Shown: positions 7,585 through 16,667, numbered from the stretch's first letter. The stretch is 64,000 nucleotides of DNA from an uncultured Muribaculaceae bacterium (GCA_904502025.1 CAJGDJ010000003.1:1-64000), one strand, 5' to 3'. The notes: generated from the letters alone by a model not told the origin. A program made the numbers and translations.

Positions 7585-9063
7585 CTAAAATTGGAAATAA
7601 ATAAATGGCGTTACCTCTTCACTCATAAACTGAATAACAAGCTGTATAACAACTACAAATATTGCAAGTTTCGCAATCCAAGGGGATTTAACAAACCAAT
7701 TAGCCATTGCATCATACCAACGTTGCGGCAATGAATGAGAAATAATAATCACAGCCATCATCGCAATCCATATATATCTGACAGATGTAAATACAGGAAT
7801 ATAATCAGGACGGAAATCAATAAATATGTTTTGAATTATCAATAATGAATCTTGCCAAGAGTCGGCTCGGAAAAACACCCACAACAATGACACAACTATC
7901 ATTGTTATTGACCATGATATCGCTTTTACCAACCAAGTATTTGGTATTTTATCCAATAAAGGCCTAAATGCTTTATGTATAGCCAAACCCACTCCATGCA
8001 TTGCTCCCCAAAACACAAATTTCCAGTCGGCACCATGCCATAATCCTCCAATGAGCATAGTTAAGAAATTATTTATATAGGTGCGAAATGTTCCTTTGCG
8101 ATTACCTCCAAGTGGGATATAGATATAATCACGCAACCATGAGGATAACGATATGTGCCAACGTCGCCAAAACTCAGTTAAATTCTTTGATTTATATGGG
8201 AAGTCAAAGTTCTTGCTCAATTTGAAGCCCATTATTAATGCGATACCAATTGCCATGTCGGAATAGCCCGAGAAGTCGCAATATATCTGCATAGTGTAAC
8301 CAATAACACCCATCAATGATTCAAAACCAGTGTAACCGGTAGGATTCGCAAATATTAAGTCATTATATTGAGCTATGTAATCGGCAATAATCGCTTTTTT
8401 AACTATCCCCAATAATATCAACCAAAAGCCAAAATAAATATCATTGCGAGTAGCACGATTATTTTGTCGGACCTGAGGCAAAAAATAATCGGCTCGAACA
8501 ATCGGTCCGGCTACTAAGGCAGGGAAAAATGATAAGAAAAACAGATATTCCAACCATGTTTTTGTTGGGCTAACCCTACCTTTATATACATCTACAATAT
8601 AGCTAATTGACTGAAATGTATAGAACGAGATACCTACGGGCAATATAACATCTAACGGTTGAAAATTCCACTCTATCATTTGGTTCCAATTCCACAGAAA
8701 GAAGTTGGCATATTTGAAATAGCACAAAATCCCAATCGAACAAATTATTGAAATCGTAACACATAGTTTGCGAGTGAAGCGAGAATGTAGTTTAATTATT
8801 ATATGCGACAATATCCAATCCAACAATGATGTTCCAATCAACAGCAAGAAGAAAAAGCCACTTGATTTATAATAAAAATATAAACTAAATGCCACGACAA
8901 ATGTAATCATCTGCCAACGACGATTCTTAAGCGTGGCATAAATTGGAATAAACAATAAGAATATCACCCAAAACAAACCACTTGAAAAAAGCATTGGAGC
9001 ATCTTTCTGATATGAAAGAAGCTCCACTATATTATTCCAAACCTCAGGACTAAGCAACTCCAT
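7585..9063 (-). CDS. MBOAT family O-acyltransferase (AlgI/DltB-like)
   Basis: This polytopic inner-membrane enzyme moves acyl (usually acetyl) groups across the membrane to decorate a cell-surface polysaccharide. The 492-residue sequence has around ten hydrophobic segments. It carries the MBOAT core: CDFSGYSDMAIG near residues 262-273, RRWHISLSSWLRDYIYIPLGG near 306-326, and GLWHGADWKFVFWGAMHG, which includes the conserved catalytic histidine. Length and motifs fit the AlgI/PatA branch. It lies one nucleotide downstream of the SGNH-hydrolase gene; such pairs act together as AlgI-AlgJ or DltB-DltD do. The acceptor glycan is unknown. No polysaccharide synthesis genes adjoin, so it may modify peptidoglycan, LPS or capsule. 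Confidence 0.9.
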   Translation of the reverse strand: MELLSPEVWNNIVELLSYQKDAPMLFSSGLFWVIFLLFIPIYATLKNRRWQMITFVVAFSLYFYYKSSGFFFLLLIGTSLLDWILSHIIIKLHSRFTRKLCVTISIICSIGILCYFKYANFFLWNWNQMIEWNFQPLDVILPVGISFYTFQSISYIVDVYKGRVSPTKTWLEYLFFLSFFPALVAGPIVRADYFLPQVRQNNRATRNDIYFGFWLILLGIVKKAIIADYIAQYNDLIFANPTGYTGFESLMGVIGYTMQIYCDFSGYSDMAIGIALIMGFKLSKNFDFPYKSKNLTEFWRRWHISLSSWLRDYIYIPLGGNRKGTFRTYINNFLTMLIGGLWHGADWKFVFWGAMHGVGLAIHKAFRPLLDKIPNTWLVKAISWSITMIVVSLLWVFFRADSWQDSLLIIQNIFIDFRPDYIPVFTSVRYIWIAMMAVIIISHSLPQRWYDAMANWFVKSPWIAKLAIFVVVIQLVIQFMSEEVTPFIYFQF

Positions 9064-9064
9064 T

Positions 9065-9877
9065 CTATTTACTGTTAGGATATAATACTTCTACACGTGT
9101 AGCCCGAGCTGTTTGCTCTTGTGGCACCTCCATATTTATAATTGGATTTGCTCCATCTTTTTTCATCCAACGTAACACACTATCCATCCACAATTCAGAA
9201 GACTTTTGAGTTGGATGTGCCCCATCTTTCTTTCGATCAAACGTCATACCATTTGTCAAAAAGAAATATCCTTCAGGGGTATTTTCGTCTATTAACTCAT
9301 TAATTCCGGTATCTGGTTTCCAATTGGGCGGTCCAATCCACAAATAAGGACGATCGCCTATTTGAGAAATCATATTTGTTACATAATCTTTTCGTTTTTC
9401 TTTTATGTCTTTCACAAATAATTCATTTGCCCCTAAACATATAAATACATACGTAGGTTGATATTTCTCAACATATTTTTTCAACTTATCTGAGTTACCC
9501 CATTTTTCAGAAGTCGAACCCCACCAAATTACAACATATAACTTATGTCCATTTTCCTTTGCGTATGCAGCAAGGCGAGGATATAACCCCTCAAGCATTG
9601 AATCTCCAATAAACAAAAATGTTTGAGGTGTTGACAAGTCATATTTAGGCATTTCAGCTTTCTTTTTAACTTCTTCCTCAATACGTTTTGCTTCCGCAAC
9701 CTCTTCGGGAGTCGGTTCAGGAGTTTTTGTCAATTTATCAACCATACTAATAGTGCGTAATTCAATACCACATATAGTTACCGGTTCATATATTGACAGC
9801 CCAATAAAAACAGCCAAAGCCACTGTCATTATTGACCATATTCCAAAATAAGAATTTGACGTATTCCGTTTTTTCAT
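9065..9877 (-). CDS. Membrane-anchored SGNH/GDSL hydrolase-like partner of the MBOAT enzyme
   Basis: This 270-residue protein has one N-terminal membrane anchor (about residues 12-30), a charged Glu/Lys-rich linker (about 50-76), and a periplasmic SGNH domain. Block I is GDSM with the nucleophile at Ser93. Block III is GANE, in the stretch ICLGANELF. Block V is DGAHPT with the catalytic Asp and His. These support O-acetyl transfer or esterase chemistry, like AlgJ/AlgX or PatB. I place the start at 9877 rather than at an upstream in-frame ATG at 9967, because MKKRN begins a normal anchor and a -7 box lies just upstream at 9899-9906. The stop is one nucleotide before the MBOAT gene, so the two are one operon. 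Confidence 0.82.
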   Translation of the reverse strand: MKKRNTSNSYFGIWSIMTVALAVFIGLSIYEPVTICGIELRTISMVDKLTKTPEPTPEEVAEAKRIEEEVKKKAEMPKYDLSTPQTFLFIGDSMLEGLYPRLAAYAKENGHKLYVVIWWGSTSEKWGNSDKLKKYVEKYQPTYVFICLGANELFVKDIKEKRKDYVTNMISQIGDRPYLWIGPPNWKPDTGINELIDENTPEGYFFLTNGMTFDRKKDGAHPTQKSSELWMDSVLRWMKKDGANPIINMEVPQEQTARATRVEVLYPNSK

Positions 9878-9898
9878 ATTTAATCTAAAAATGTGGTA

Positions 9899-9906
9899 CA
9901 AAGTTA
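9899..9906 (-). promoter_or_regulatory. -7 box (TAACTTTG) for the SGNH/MBOAT operon
   Basis: TAACTTTG on the minus strand, 21 nt before the start codon at 9877, matches TAnnTTTG. It supports the downstream start for the SGNH gene. It is paired back to back with the rmuC promoter. Confidence 0.6.
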
Positions 9907-9938
9907 CTATAAAATTCCCAAATAATATAAATTTGAAG

Positions 9939-9946
9939 TAACTTTG
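9939..9946 (+). promoter_or_regulatory. -7 box (TAACTTTG) for rmuC
   Basis: TAACTTTG on the plus strand lies 21 nt before the chosen rmuC start at 9968. The two -7 boxes of this divergent region are identical, each 21 nt from its start codon. Confidence 0.6.
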
Positions 9947-9967
9947 CATCAAAGAAATTATCAACAC

Positions 9968-11251
9968 ATGAGTGCAATAACCACATTATCAATCGCATTA
10001 CTAATTTGTATCGGTACAATTTCATTATTATTATACCTATTGTACACCCAACACTCCAAAAATTCATCGTTAAATGCTGAAAAAATCATACATGAAAATC
10101 AAACTACTATATTAACACAACAAGTTTCAGAATTAAAATCGGAATTAAGCCAAAACAAACTAATCGAAACTAAACTACGAGAAGAAAACAGCCGATTAAA
10201 TGAACGAATTAGATTTGTTGAGGAAGAAAAGGAAGAACTCTCAAAAGAATCAGAATTGCGTTTCAAAAACATCGCAAACGAAATCCTCAAACAAAATACA
10301 ATCGTATTCAAAGAACAAAACGAAACTCGACTAACTGAAATTCTTTCTCCTCTAAAAGAAAATATTGAACAGTTCAAAAAAACAATTGCTGAAAGTTATT
10401 CAAATGAAGCTCGAGAAAGATATTCACTACAAGTTCACATAAAAGAACTCATTGAGCTAAATCAATCCATTGGAAAAGAAGCAAAAGATTTAACCTTGGC
10501 ATTAAAAGGTAATAGCAAAATCCAAGGGAATTGGGGCGAAATGATTTTGGCAAACATTCTTGAGAAATCAGGTTTAGAAAAAGGCAGAGAATTTTATGTT
10601 CAAGAATCGACTACAACCGATGAGGGAAAACGTCTGATTGCCGATGTAGTAGTAAACTTCCCCGATGGAAGAAAAATTGTAATCGACTCTAAGGTGTCGC
10701 TTAATGCCTACACCGATTATATAAATTGCGAGAACTCAAATGAACAAGAGACTCACAAAAAGAAACATCTTGCATCGATTCGCAACCATATTAACGAACT
10801 AAAAACAAAAAAATATCAAGATTATCTTGGCAACGAAAAAGCCGAATTTGTAATGATGTTTATACCTAATGAAGCAGCATATATATGTGCCATGCAACTT
10901 GACCACAATATTTGGCAAGAGGCATACGATAGTCGCGTATTAATCATATCCCCTACTCATTTAATCTCAGTGTTAAAACTTACAGAACAAATATGGCAAC
11001 AAGAACGGCAAACACGCAATGCCATAGAAATAGCCACTGAGAGTGGTAAAATGTATGACAAATTAGTGGGTTTTGTTGATGATATGCTAAAAATAAACAA
11101 TTCAATAAACAATACCCAAAAAGCATATAATGATGCAATGACAAAATTAACTGAAGGAAAAGGTAACTTAATCAGCAAAGCAAAAAAATTAAAAGAGATG
11201 GGAGCAAAAACGTCAAAAGCTCTCCCCGAAAACATTTCAAACAACAAATAA
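9968..11251 (+). CDS. rmuC: DNA recombination protein RmuC family
   Basis: RmuC proteins are predicted nucleases of the PD-(D/E)xK fold that limit inversions at short repeats. The 427-residue product has an N-terminal membrane helix (about 5-25), a long coiled coil (about 35-170, rich in E, K, L and N), and the RmuC domain. Its GNWGEMILANILEKSGL lies near residues 182-198, with ADVVVNFPDGRKIVIDSKVSL forming the likely catalytic D/E..D-x-K core. The C-terminus is again helical. I start at 9968 (MSAITT) because it lies directly downstream of a -7 box; an in-frame ATG 24 nt upstream would overlap the promoter. The next gene follows after 16 nt. Confidence 0.88.
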   Translation: MSAITTLSIALLICIGTISLLLYLLYTQHSKNSSLNAEKIIHENQTTILTQQVSELKSELSQNKLIETKLREENSRLNERIRFVEEEKEELSKESELRFKNIANEILKQNTIVFKEQNETRLTEILSPLKENIEQFKKTIAESYSNEARERYSLQVHIKELIELNQSIGKEAKDLTLALKGNSKIQGNWGEMILANILEKSGLEKGREFYVQESTTTDEGKRLIADVVVNFPDGRKIVIDSKVSLNAYTDYINCENSNEQETHKKKHLASIRNHINELKTKKYQDYLGNEKAEFVMMFIPNEAAYICAMQLDHNIWQEAYDSRVLIISPTHLISVLKLTEQIWQQERQTRNAIEIATESGKMYDKLVGFVDDMLKINNSINNTQKAYNDAMTKLTEGKGNLISKAKKLKEMGAKTSKALPENISNNK

Positions 11252-11267
11252 TAAACAGAACAATAAC

Positions 11268-12956
11268 ATGTTACGCAGTTTCATACTTTTTACACTAATT
11301 GCATTTTCTCTCCATTGCAATGCAAACATCACTCAATACTATCCTAAAAATAACGAGACAATAAGCTCTGACAATTTTTACTTTATATGTCAATGCAATG
11401 AAGAATATTCAACATTAACCCTTGAAATTGCAAAAAGTATAGATTTTGAAGACATTATATTTAGAAATTCAACTCGATGGTTAACTGTTGACGGAGGTTG
11501 GATACAATTCCCAATGTCTCCAGCAGAACTTGGCAATGGAACATTTTATTGGCGAGTTTGCTACGACAACAACTATACACCCACAATGAGTTTTGTGATT
11601 ACCGGTCAAAGCGAAACGAGCGACAAATATACCATAATTCGCGACAACAATGAGTATCCTCCAATATCAATAAATGGATACGAATCTCCATTAGTATTAA
11701 GTTCTCTTTGGTGTCGTTCAGAGAACACATCAAATGGGCTTTGTCAAATAGAAAAAGGAGGTTATAATCGAGGCATTGCACTGAAAGATAATATCATCTA
11801 CATAAGTCACTGCGACATCATTAACAACATTCCACATCTAAAGCGATACAATGCCGAAACCGGCGAAACCCTTGATTCCATATTTATTGATTATGGCGAT
11901 TTTGAAAAACCAGAAAGAGCCTTAAGTTGTATTGACATTGATGATGCCGGAAATATTTATGCAATAAATACAGGAGACATCAGTTCTTCTTTTAATGTAG
12001 ATTTAACTGTTGACGTTTTAACTATTTCAAACGAGGAAGCGACAGTAACAAAACGATATACATGCACACTACCGACGAATATGGATCAACAATATATAAA
12101 CTTTGCAAAAGCAATAGGAAATGTTGAAACAGGAGATTTTACATTATACAGTGCATTAGAACGTAACAGTAGCACTGCGGTAGCAATATGTTCGTGGACC
12201 TTTACTCCATCAGTAAGCATAATCGAAGCCAAAGTAAACAAAAAACTATTTTCAATTTCAAATGCAGAAAACACTCGCGTTTACCCTCTTGACGCAACAA
12301 GCAATTATTATATCTATGACAATAGCTCCATTCTTCCTGCTATTTGCAAAGGCACATCACAAAAAGGCGACTTTTCAAAAGAAGCATCATTTAATGTTAC
12401 ATCTGATTACTCAGGAAACGGTCTACATATATTCAAACATGGCAATATTCCAATGTTAATATACGGTTGTAATTTCAAAACGGAAGGTTCTAAATTTGAG
12501 TTAATAACACTACACCCAAATTTTCTCGATGGGTCAAGCAACCAAGTTGACACATTTGAAGGAATTAAGAGTTTGTGGAAATTTCCTACAACTTTTTTAG
12601 GCAGCGTTACTTCAACTAATAATTCTACGCTTGCCACATCTTCAACACAAATTGGCTCAAACGGCTATCCTCAAACAAAACTATACATTTACTCTGCTGG
12701 AAATGGGTTGGCGGCATATCAACTATCACATTACACTACTACTTATATTGACGGAACCACATGTAATAATTTAACATGGTCAATTGCAAATCGAAAAATC
12801 AATTTTTCTTCAAAATGTGATTCTATTGAAATTTTCAACATCAATGGATTAAAAATTTCTCATCAAAATAATGTTAAACAAATTGACACCAGCGATTTAC
12901 ATCATGGGGTATATATCATAAAGGCCGATGATTATATTTTCAAATTGTTAATATAA
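11268..12956 (+). CDS. Secreted propeller-like protein with T9SS type A sorting domain
   Basis: A signal peptide (first ~20 residues, ending CNA) is followed by an Ig/FnIII-like domain (about 20-112). It contains the YYPKNNETIS and NGTFYWRVCYD stretches seen in domains preceding polysaccharide lyases and propellers. A long beta-rich region (about 125-480) has repeated segments such as IDIDDAGNIYAINTGD that resemble propeller blades. The last ~75 residues form a T9SS type A tail (SIEIFNINGLKIS ... HGVYIIKADDYIFKLLI). No catalytic motif is visible. It resembles in layout the propeller parts of the large amidase at 18289-22209, so it may be a surface-bound binding protein. It probably shares the rmuC transcript (16-nt gap). 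Confidence 0.75.
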   Translation: MLRSFILFTLIAFSLHCNANITQYYPKNNETISSDNFYFICQCNEEYSTLTLEIAKSIDFEDIIFRNSTRWLTVDGGWIQFPMSPAELGNGTFYWRVCYDNNYTPTMSFVITGQSETSDKYTIIRDNNEYPPISINGYESPLVLSSLWCRSENTSNGLCQIEKGGYNRGIALKDNIIYISHCDIINNIPHLKRYNAETGETLDSIFIDYGDFEKPERALSCIDIDDAGNIYAINTGDISSSFNVDLTVDVLTISNEEATVTKRYTCTLPTNMDQQYINFAKAIGNVETGDFTLYSALERNSSTAVAICSWTFTPSVSIIEAKVNKKLFSISNAENTRVYPLDATSNYYIYDNSSILPAICKGTSQKGDFSKEASFNVTSDYSGNGLHIFKHGNIPMLIYGCNFKTEGSKFELITLHPNFLDGSSNQVDTFEGIKSLWKFPTTFLGSVTSTNNSTLATSSTQIGSNGYPQTKLYIYSAGNGLAAYQLSHYTTTYIDGTTCNNLTWSIANRKINFSSKCDSIEIFNINGLKISHQNNVKQIDTSDLHHGVYIIKADDYIFKLLI

Positions 12957-12984
12957 AAAAATGTGGATACAAATGTATCCACAT
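12955..12984 (-). terminator. Hairpin terminator of the lone ECF sigma gene (works toward the left)
   Basis: A perfect 10-bp stem (ATGTGGATAC with GTATCCACAT) and a 4-nt loop. Read on the minus strand the stem is followed by seven T, a textbook intrinsic terminator. It may also stop transcription arriving from the propeller-like gene. Confidence 0.85.
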
Positions 12985-13013
12985 AAACCTATTGCTGAGT
13001 TCAAAAATTCATA

Positions 13014-13517
13014 TTATCGATAATCCTTCAATAACGTTTGTAGTTTTTGACGAGCAAAAAATATTCGACTTTTTACCGTACCTAATGGCAACCCCATCTC
13101 CTCAGCTATTTCATTGTATTTATACCCTGCAACATGCATAGAAAATGGGATACGGTACTCATCAGAGAAAGAATTTATCACTTCATTTATTTCCTTTACC
13201 GCAAATGCTCCATCAGGTGTATCAAATCCCGAATCTTGTGGCAAATTCAAATGATATAAATCCTCAGTTTGATCAATGATAGTAGAAGATCTAACTACCT
13301 TCCGATAATTATTAATAAATATGTTTCTCATAATAGTAAATACCCACCCCTTGAAATTCACATTATCAACATATTTATCCTCATTATCCAACGCCTTTAG
13401 GGTTGTGTCTTGAAGTAAATCATACGCATCATCCCTGTTTGATGTCAAAATATATGCAAAATTCAATAAGTTATTTTGCAAAGACATTAATTTTGATTGA
13501 AACTTTTTTGAACTCAT
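13014..13517 (-). CDS. ECF (group 4) RNA polymerase sigma factor without adjacent anti-sigma
   Basis: The 167-residue protein has sigma region 2 (about 12-80: LLNFAYILTSNRDDAYDLLQ, then FKGWVFTIMRNIFINNYRK for -10 recognition). A short acidic linker follows, then region 4 (about 110-165: INSFSDEYRIPFSMHVAG, YNEIAEEMGLPLGTVKSRI), a helix-turn-helix for -35 recognition. No FecR-like or zinc anti-sigma gene adjoins it: the gene stands alone with its own terminator and a -7 box upstream. That single-gene layout suggests control by transcription or by a distant partner. The regulon is unknown. Confidence 0.9.
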   Translation of the reverse strand: MSSKKFQSKLMSLQNNLLNFAYILTSNRDDAYDLLQDTTLKALDNEDKYVDNVNFKGWVFTIMRNIFINNYRKVVRSSTIIDQTEDLYHLNLPQDSGFDTPDGAFAVKEINEVINSFSDEYRIPFSMHVAGYKYNEIAEEMGLPLGTVKSRIFFARQKLQTLLKDYR

Positions 13518-13556
13518 ACTTTAATATTTTAATATAAAAACAAATTAATCACAGCA

Positions 13557-13584
13557 CAAATGTACAAAATATTTTAATATCAAA
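13557..13584 (-). promoter_or_regulatory. Possible promoter of the lone ECF sigma gene
   Basis: On the minus strand TTTG (13581-13584) precedes TACATTTG (13557-13564) by 16 nt. The -7 matches TAnnTTTG; the spacer is shorter than the usual ~19-21. The box is 39 nt before the start codon. Confidence 0.4.
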
Positions 13585-13796
13585 ATAATATTCGTGTTAT
13601 TTTTTGTTAAATTTGAATATTTTTATTTCTACAACCTCCTTATTGCCTATATTTCAACATATTATAAAAATGGAAGACTTAGCTCATTTCTGTTACAATT
13701 TGCCACACAGAAAGTTTCAGTCCCATCACATTTGTAAAACACATGGTATTATACTGACTTCAATCAAACCAACATGACAACACCATTGCAATTCTT

Positions 13797-13828
13797 ATTG
13801 CATAGCAATAAAAAAGTTGGTATCTTTG
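13797..13828 (+). promoter_or_regulatory. Promoter of the deaminase/S41/FTHF operon
   Basis: ATTG (13797-13800) and TATCTTTG (13821-13828) are 20 nt apart, close to the Bacteroidetes -33/-7 arrangement. The start codon of the first gene is 31 nt further. A 7-bp hairpin overlaps the -33 box and could be an operator. Confidence 0.55.
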
Positions 13829-13858
13829 TCAAATAAATCACACATATATTTATAAGCG

Positions 13859-14296
13859 ATGAACACAACTCAAAGCGAAAAACAAGAAATTTTAGATAAA
13901 CGCTACCTACGTATGTCCACAATTTGGGCTGAAAATTCATATTGTACTCGACGAAAAGTTGGAGCCATTATTGTTAAAGACCAAATGATAATTTCTGATG
14001 GATATAATGGAACACCTGCCGGGTTCGAGAATATATGTGAAGACGACAATGGCACAACCAAACCATACGTTTTACACGCAGAGGCAAATGCCATAACCAA
14101 AGTTGCACGGAGTTATAATAGTAGCGAAGGGGCGACTCTATATGTAACAGCATCGCCATGCGTCGAATGTGCAAAGCTCATAATCCAATCCGGAATAAAA
14201 CGAGTGGTATTCAATGAACTATACCGAATTACCGACGGCATCGACCTCTTAAAACGTGCCAAGATTGAATGTATTCATATTGAAGATTTACAATAA
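13859..14296 (+). CDS. Deoxycytidylate (dCMP) deaminase family protein
   Basis: A cytoplasmic zinc enzyme of the ComEB/dCMP-deaminase branch, converting dCMP to dUMP for thymidylate synthesis. The 145-residue chain contains the zinc motif HAEANA (His and the catalytic Glu, about residues 73-78) and PCVECA (about 101-106). The N-terminal signature is RRKVGAIIVKD and SDGYNGTPAGF is substrate-binding. Length is normal. The gene starts an operon: an S41 protease starts 13 nt downstream and an FTHF cyclo-ligase directly after that. The C-terminus ends HIEDLQ, with no extra domain. Confidence 0.9.
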   Translation: MNTTQSEKQEILDKRYLRMSTIWAENSYCTRRKVGAIIVKDQMIISDGYNGTPAGFENICEDDNGTTKPYVLHAEANAITKVARSYNSSEGATLYVTASPCVECAKLIIQSGIKRVVFNELYRITDGIDLLKRAKIECIHIEDLQ

Positions 14297-14309
14297 TTAC
14301 TATCTTGAA

Positions 14310-15926
14310 ATGTCCGACAACTCAAAATACAAAATCTACCTACCTTTAATCATTGCCTTCACATTAATAATCGGCATGTTTATAGGGAGATTTTTCACTC
14401 CTTTTTCTTCAAGCAGATTCCACAACAAAAAACTCAACGAAATTTTATCACTTATTGATGAAAAATATGTTGACACCGTATGTATTGATAGTATAATTGA
14501 AAAATCTTTTCCCGATATAATCGCACAACTTGACCCTCACTCGTCGTACATATCTGCCAAAGATCTAAAATCCACTAATGAAGAACTTGAAGGTTCATTT
14601 AGTGGCGTAGGAATTTCGTTCTCAATAATGAGCGATACAATATCCATTATAGAGGTCATCTCAAATGGGCCAAGCGAAAAAGTCGGATTACTTGCCGGAG
14701 ACAGAATCATATCGGTTGACAATGAGAATGTAGCAGGAATCTCAATCTCTAATGAGAAAGTCATGTCATTATTACGAGGAGAAAAAGGTTCAAAAGTAAC
14801 TCTTGGCATTAAAAGAAATTCTTCACCCAAAACACTTTTTTTTGACATCATAAGAGGAGATATTCCCGTAAATTCAGTTGATGCCGCCTATATAATATCC
14901 CCTAAAATTGGGTATATAAAAGTCAATAAATTTAGTCGCAACACATACGATGAATTTATTACTGCATTAAATAACCTCAGAAACGAAGGTGCCACTAAAT
15001 ATATTATTGATCTTCGAGGCAATGGTGGTGGCTATATGGGTAGTGCCATATTAATGGCTAATGAGTTTCTTCCTGTTGGACAAATGATTGTTAATACCAA
15101 ATCACGATATGATAGCCAAGCATCAGGAAGCGATGGCAATGGTTCTTTTCAAAATTCAGAAGTCGTAATCCTTATTGATGAATTTTCAGCCAGTTCGAGT
15201 GAAATCTTTGCAGGAGCTCTACAAGACAACGACAGGGGTTTAATAATTGGACGTAGGTCATTTGGCAAAGGGTTAGTACAACAACAAATTACGCTACCCG
15301 ACAGCAGTGCGATACGCCTAACAATCGCTCGCTACTATACCCCATCAGGCAGATGTATTCAAAAAGACTACAAATTAGGGGATAAAAATTATAACAACGA
15401 ACTTATTGAACGCTTCAATCATGGAGAATCATTCAATGTCGATAGCATAAAATTAGACAAATCCATAGAATACACAACTGCAAATGGCCGAAAGGTGTAT
15501 GGTGGTGGTGGAATTATGCCTGACATTTTTGTTCCTAACGACACTTCGGGCATCACAAAATATTACTATGCCGTTGCCAATGCCGGTTTGTTTCAGAAAT
15601 TTGCATTCAATTATTGCGACAGAAATCGCAAATCCCTTGAAGTCTGCAAAACAACAAAAGAAGTACTAAACAAGCTCCCTAACGACGATGCTCTCCTATT
15701 CGAGTTTGTTGAGTTTGCAAAAAAGAATAAAATCCCAGCACAATGGTACTACATAAACACATCTCGTCAATTAATCTTAACAATTATCAAATCTTTAATT
15801 GCTCGAGATATTATTGGTAGCCATGCCTACTATGAAGTGTATAATACATACGACACAAATATTAAAACTGCAATCAAACATATTTCTAAAGGGGACTCAA
15901 AATTCCCCATTAAATATGGTAAATAA
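14310..15926 (+). CDS. S41 family C-terminal processing peptidase (periplasmic, membrane anchored)
   Basis: The 538-residue protease has an N-terminal signal anchor (about residues 9-27) and a helical region. A PDZ domain follows (about 85-165, with SGVGISFSIMSD and VGLLAGDRIISVDNE), then the S41 domain. The serine-lysine dyad is visible: Ser295 in the FSASSSE stretch and Lys320 in FGKG. The 25-residue spacing equals that of E. coli Tsp. A C-terminal region after ~400 is longer than in minimal CtpA. The start at 14310 is taken because it opens the anchor and follows the previous stop by 13 nt; an upstream in-frame ATG lies inside the deaminase gene. It trims or degrades periplasmic proteins; substrates are unknown. 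Confidence 0.92.
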   Translation: MSDNSKYKIYLPLIIAFTLIIGMFIGRFFTPFSSSRFHNKKLNEILSLIDEKYVDTVCIDSIIEKSFPDIIAQLDPHSSYISAKDLKSTNEELEGSFSGVGISFSIMSDTISIIEVISNGPSEKVGLLAGDRIISVDNENVAGISISNEKVMSLLRGEKGSKVTLGIKRNSSPKTLFFDIIRGDIPVNSVDAAYIISPKIGYIKVNKFSRNTYDEFITALNNLRNEGATKYIIDLRGNGGGYMGSAILMANEFLPVGQMIVNTKSRYDSQASGSDGNGSFQNSEVVILIDEFSASSSEIFAGALQDNDRGLIIGRRSFGKGLVQQQITLPDSSAIRLTIARYYTPSGRCIQKDYKLGDKNYNNELIERFNHGESFNVDSIKLDKSIEYTTANGRKVYGGGGIMPDIFVPNDTSGITKYYYAVANAGLFQKFAFNYCDRNRKSLEVCKTTKEVLNKLPNDDALLFEFVEFAKKNKIPAQWYYINTSRQLILTIIKSLIARDIIGSHAYYEVYNTYDTNIKTAIKHISKGDSKFPIKYGK

Positions 15927-16484
15927 ATGAACAAACAAAACATACGGTTTGCCATAAAACAATTAAAAAAATCACTATCACTTGAACAAAAAGATAGTGA
16001 TGCTTTAACCGTAAAAAACAAAATCGAAGCATCATTGTGGTTTAAGGGTGCCTCAAACATTTTAACCTACAATTCCCTTCCCGATGAATTAGACACTAAA
16101 TCTCACTTACAAAGTTGGAGTAACATCAAAAACCTTTATCTACCTCGGGTAAATGGCAATAACTTAGAAATTCTTCGAGCAGGAGAAACTACAATCGGCA
16201 GTTTCAATATTTTCGAACCCACTGGCAACAATATCATTTCTCCTTCAATAATTGACCTCGCAATTATTCCCGGTATAGCATTCAGTCCTGACGGCATTAG
16301 ATTAGGCAGAGGAAAAGGATTCTACGATAGACTTTTATGCGACATGACCGTCCTAAAAATTGGAATATGTTATGATTTCCAATTAATTGAAAGACTTCCA
16401 CGCGAAGATCATGACATTTGCATGGACGCAATAATAACACCAAATCACACATTAATAATTAATTCAAGCCTACCCTGGCTATAA
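15927..16484 (+). CDS. 5-formyltetrahydrofolate cyclo-ligase
   Basis: The enzyme uses ATP to turn 5-formyl-THF into 5,10-methenyl-THF, rescuing a storage form of folate. The 185-residue sequence has the family hallmarks: NTLTYNSLPDE-like region near residues 43-51, IPGIAFSPDGIRLGRGKGFYDR near 110-130 (nucleotide and folate site) and a C-terminal ICYDFQLIERLP...HDICMDAIIT. The start codon follows the S41 stop directly with no spacer, so translation is probably coupled. A link to the deaminase two genes upstream is plausible, since both feed thymidylate synthesis. Confidence 0.93.
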   Translation: MNKQNIRFAIKQLKKSLSLEQKDSDALTVKNKIEASLWFKGASNILTYNSLPDELDTKSHLQSWSNIKNLYLPRVNGNNLEILRAGETTIGSFNIFEPTGNNIISPSIIDLAIIPGIAFSPDGIRLGRGKGFYDRLLCDMTVLKIGICYDFQLIERLPREDHDICMDAIITPNHTLIINSSLPWL

Positions 16485-16667
16485 AAAATATACTTAAACA
16501 AGTAAATTCTAAATCTAAAACCTCTCTATTAATTTTTTTTGCGAAGTCAACAAAAAAAAGATTTTTTTATTAATTTGCAACTTTTTGATGAGCTGCTGCA
16601 TCTATGTTATAAATAATCGATTATATTACCCTTGAATAAACTTATAATATTAACAAAAAGATTATAT

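Larger units (their letters stand above)
13518..13858. other. 341-nt divergent intergenic region
   Basis: The region carries outward promoters for the ECF sigma gene (-) and the deaminase operon (+). There is an extra TAAATTTG box on the plus strand at 13608-13615 and a 7-bp hairpin (TTATTGC-ATA-GCAATAA, 13795-13811) beside the deaminase -33 position. A 35-codon open frame starts near 13672 after the extra box; it has no family look and I do not call it. A short untranslated RNA is possible but unsupported. Confidence 0.5.

Noticed and set aside
9878..9967. 30-residue N-terminal extension of the SGNH protein
   Set aside because: It would cover the promoter (-7 box at 9899-9906) and adds a poor hydrophobic stretch before a normal anchor; the start at 9877 is better.
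13672..13779. 35-codon frame behind an extra TAAATTTG box
   Set aside because: Too short, with no codon bias, signal or family look. The region is better treated as a promoter region.
16485..16667. T-rich and A-rich inverted run (about 16530-16565) as a terminator
   Set aside because: Pure A/T pairing without a GC stem is weak and the gap may just be an AT-rich promoter region; no consensus -7 box was found.
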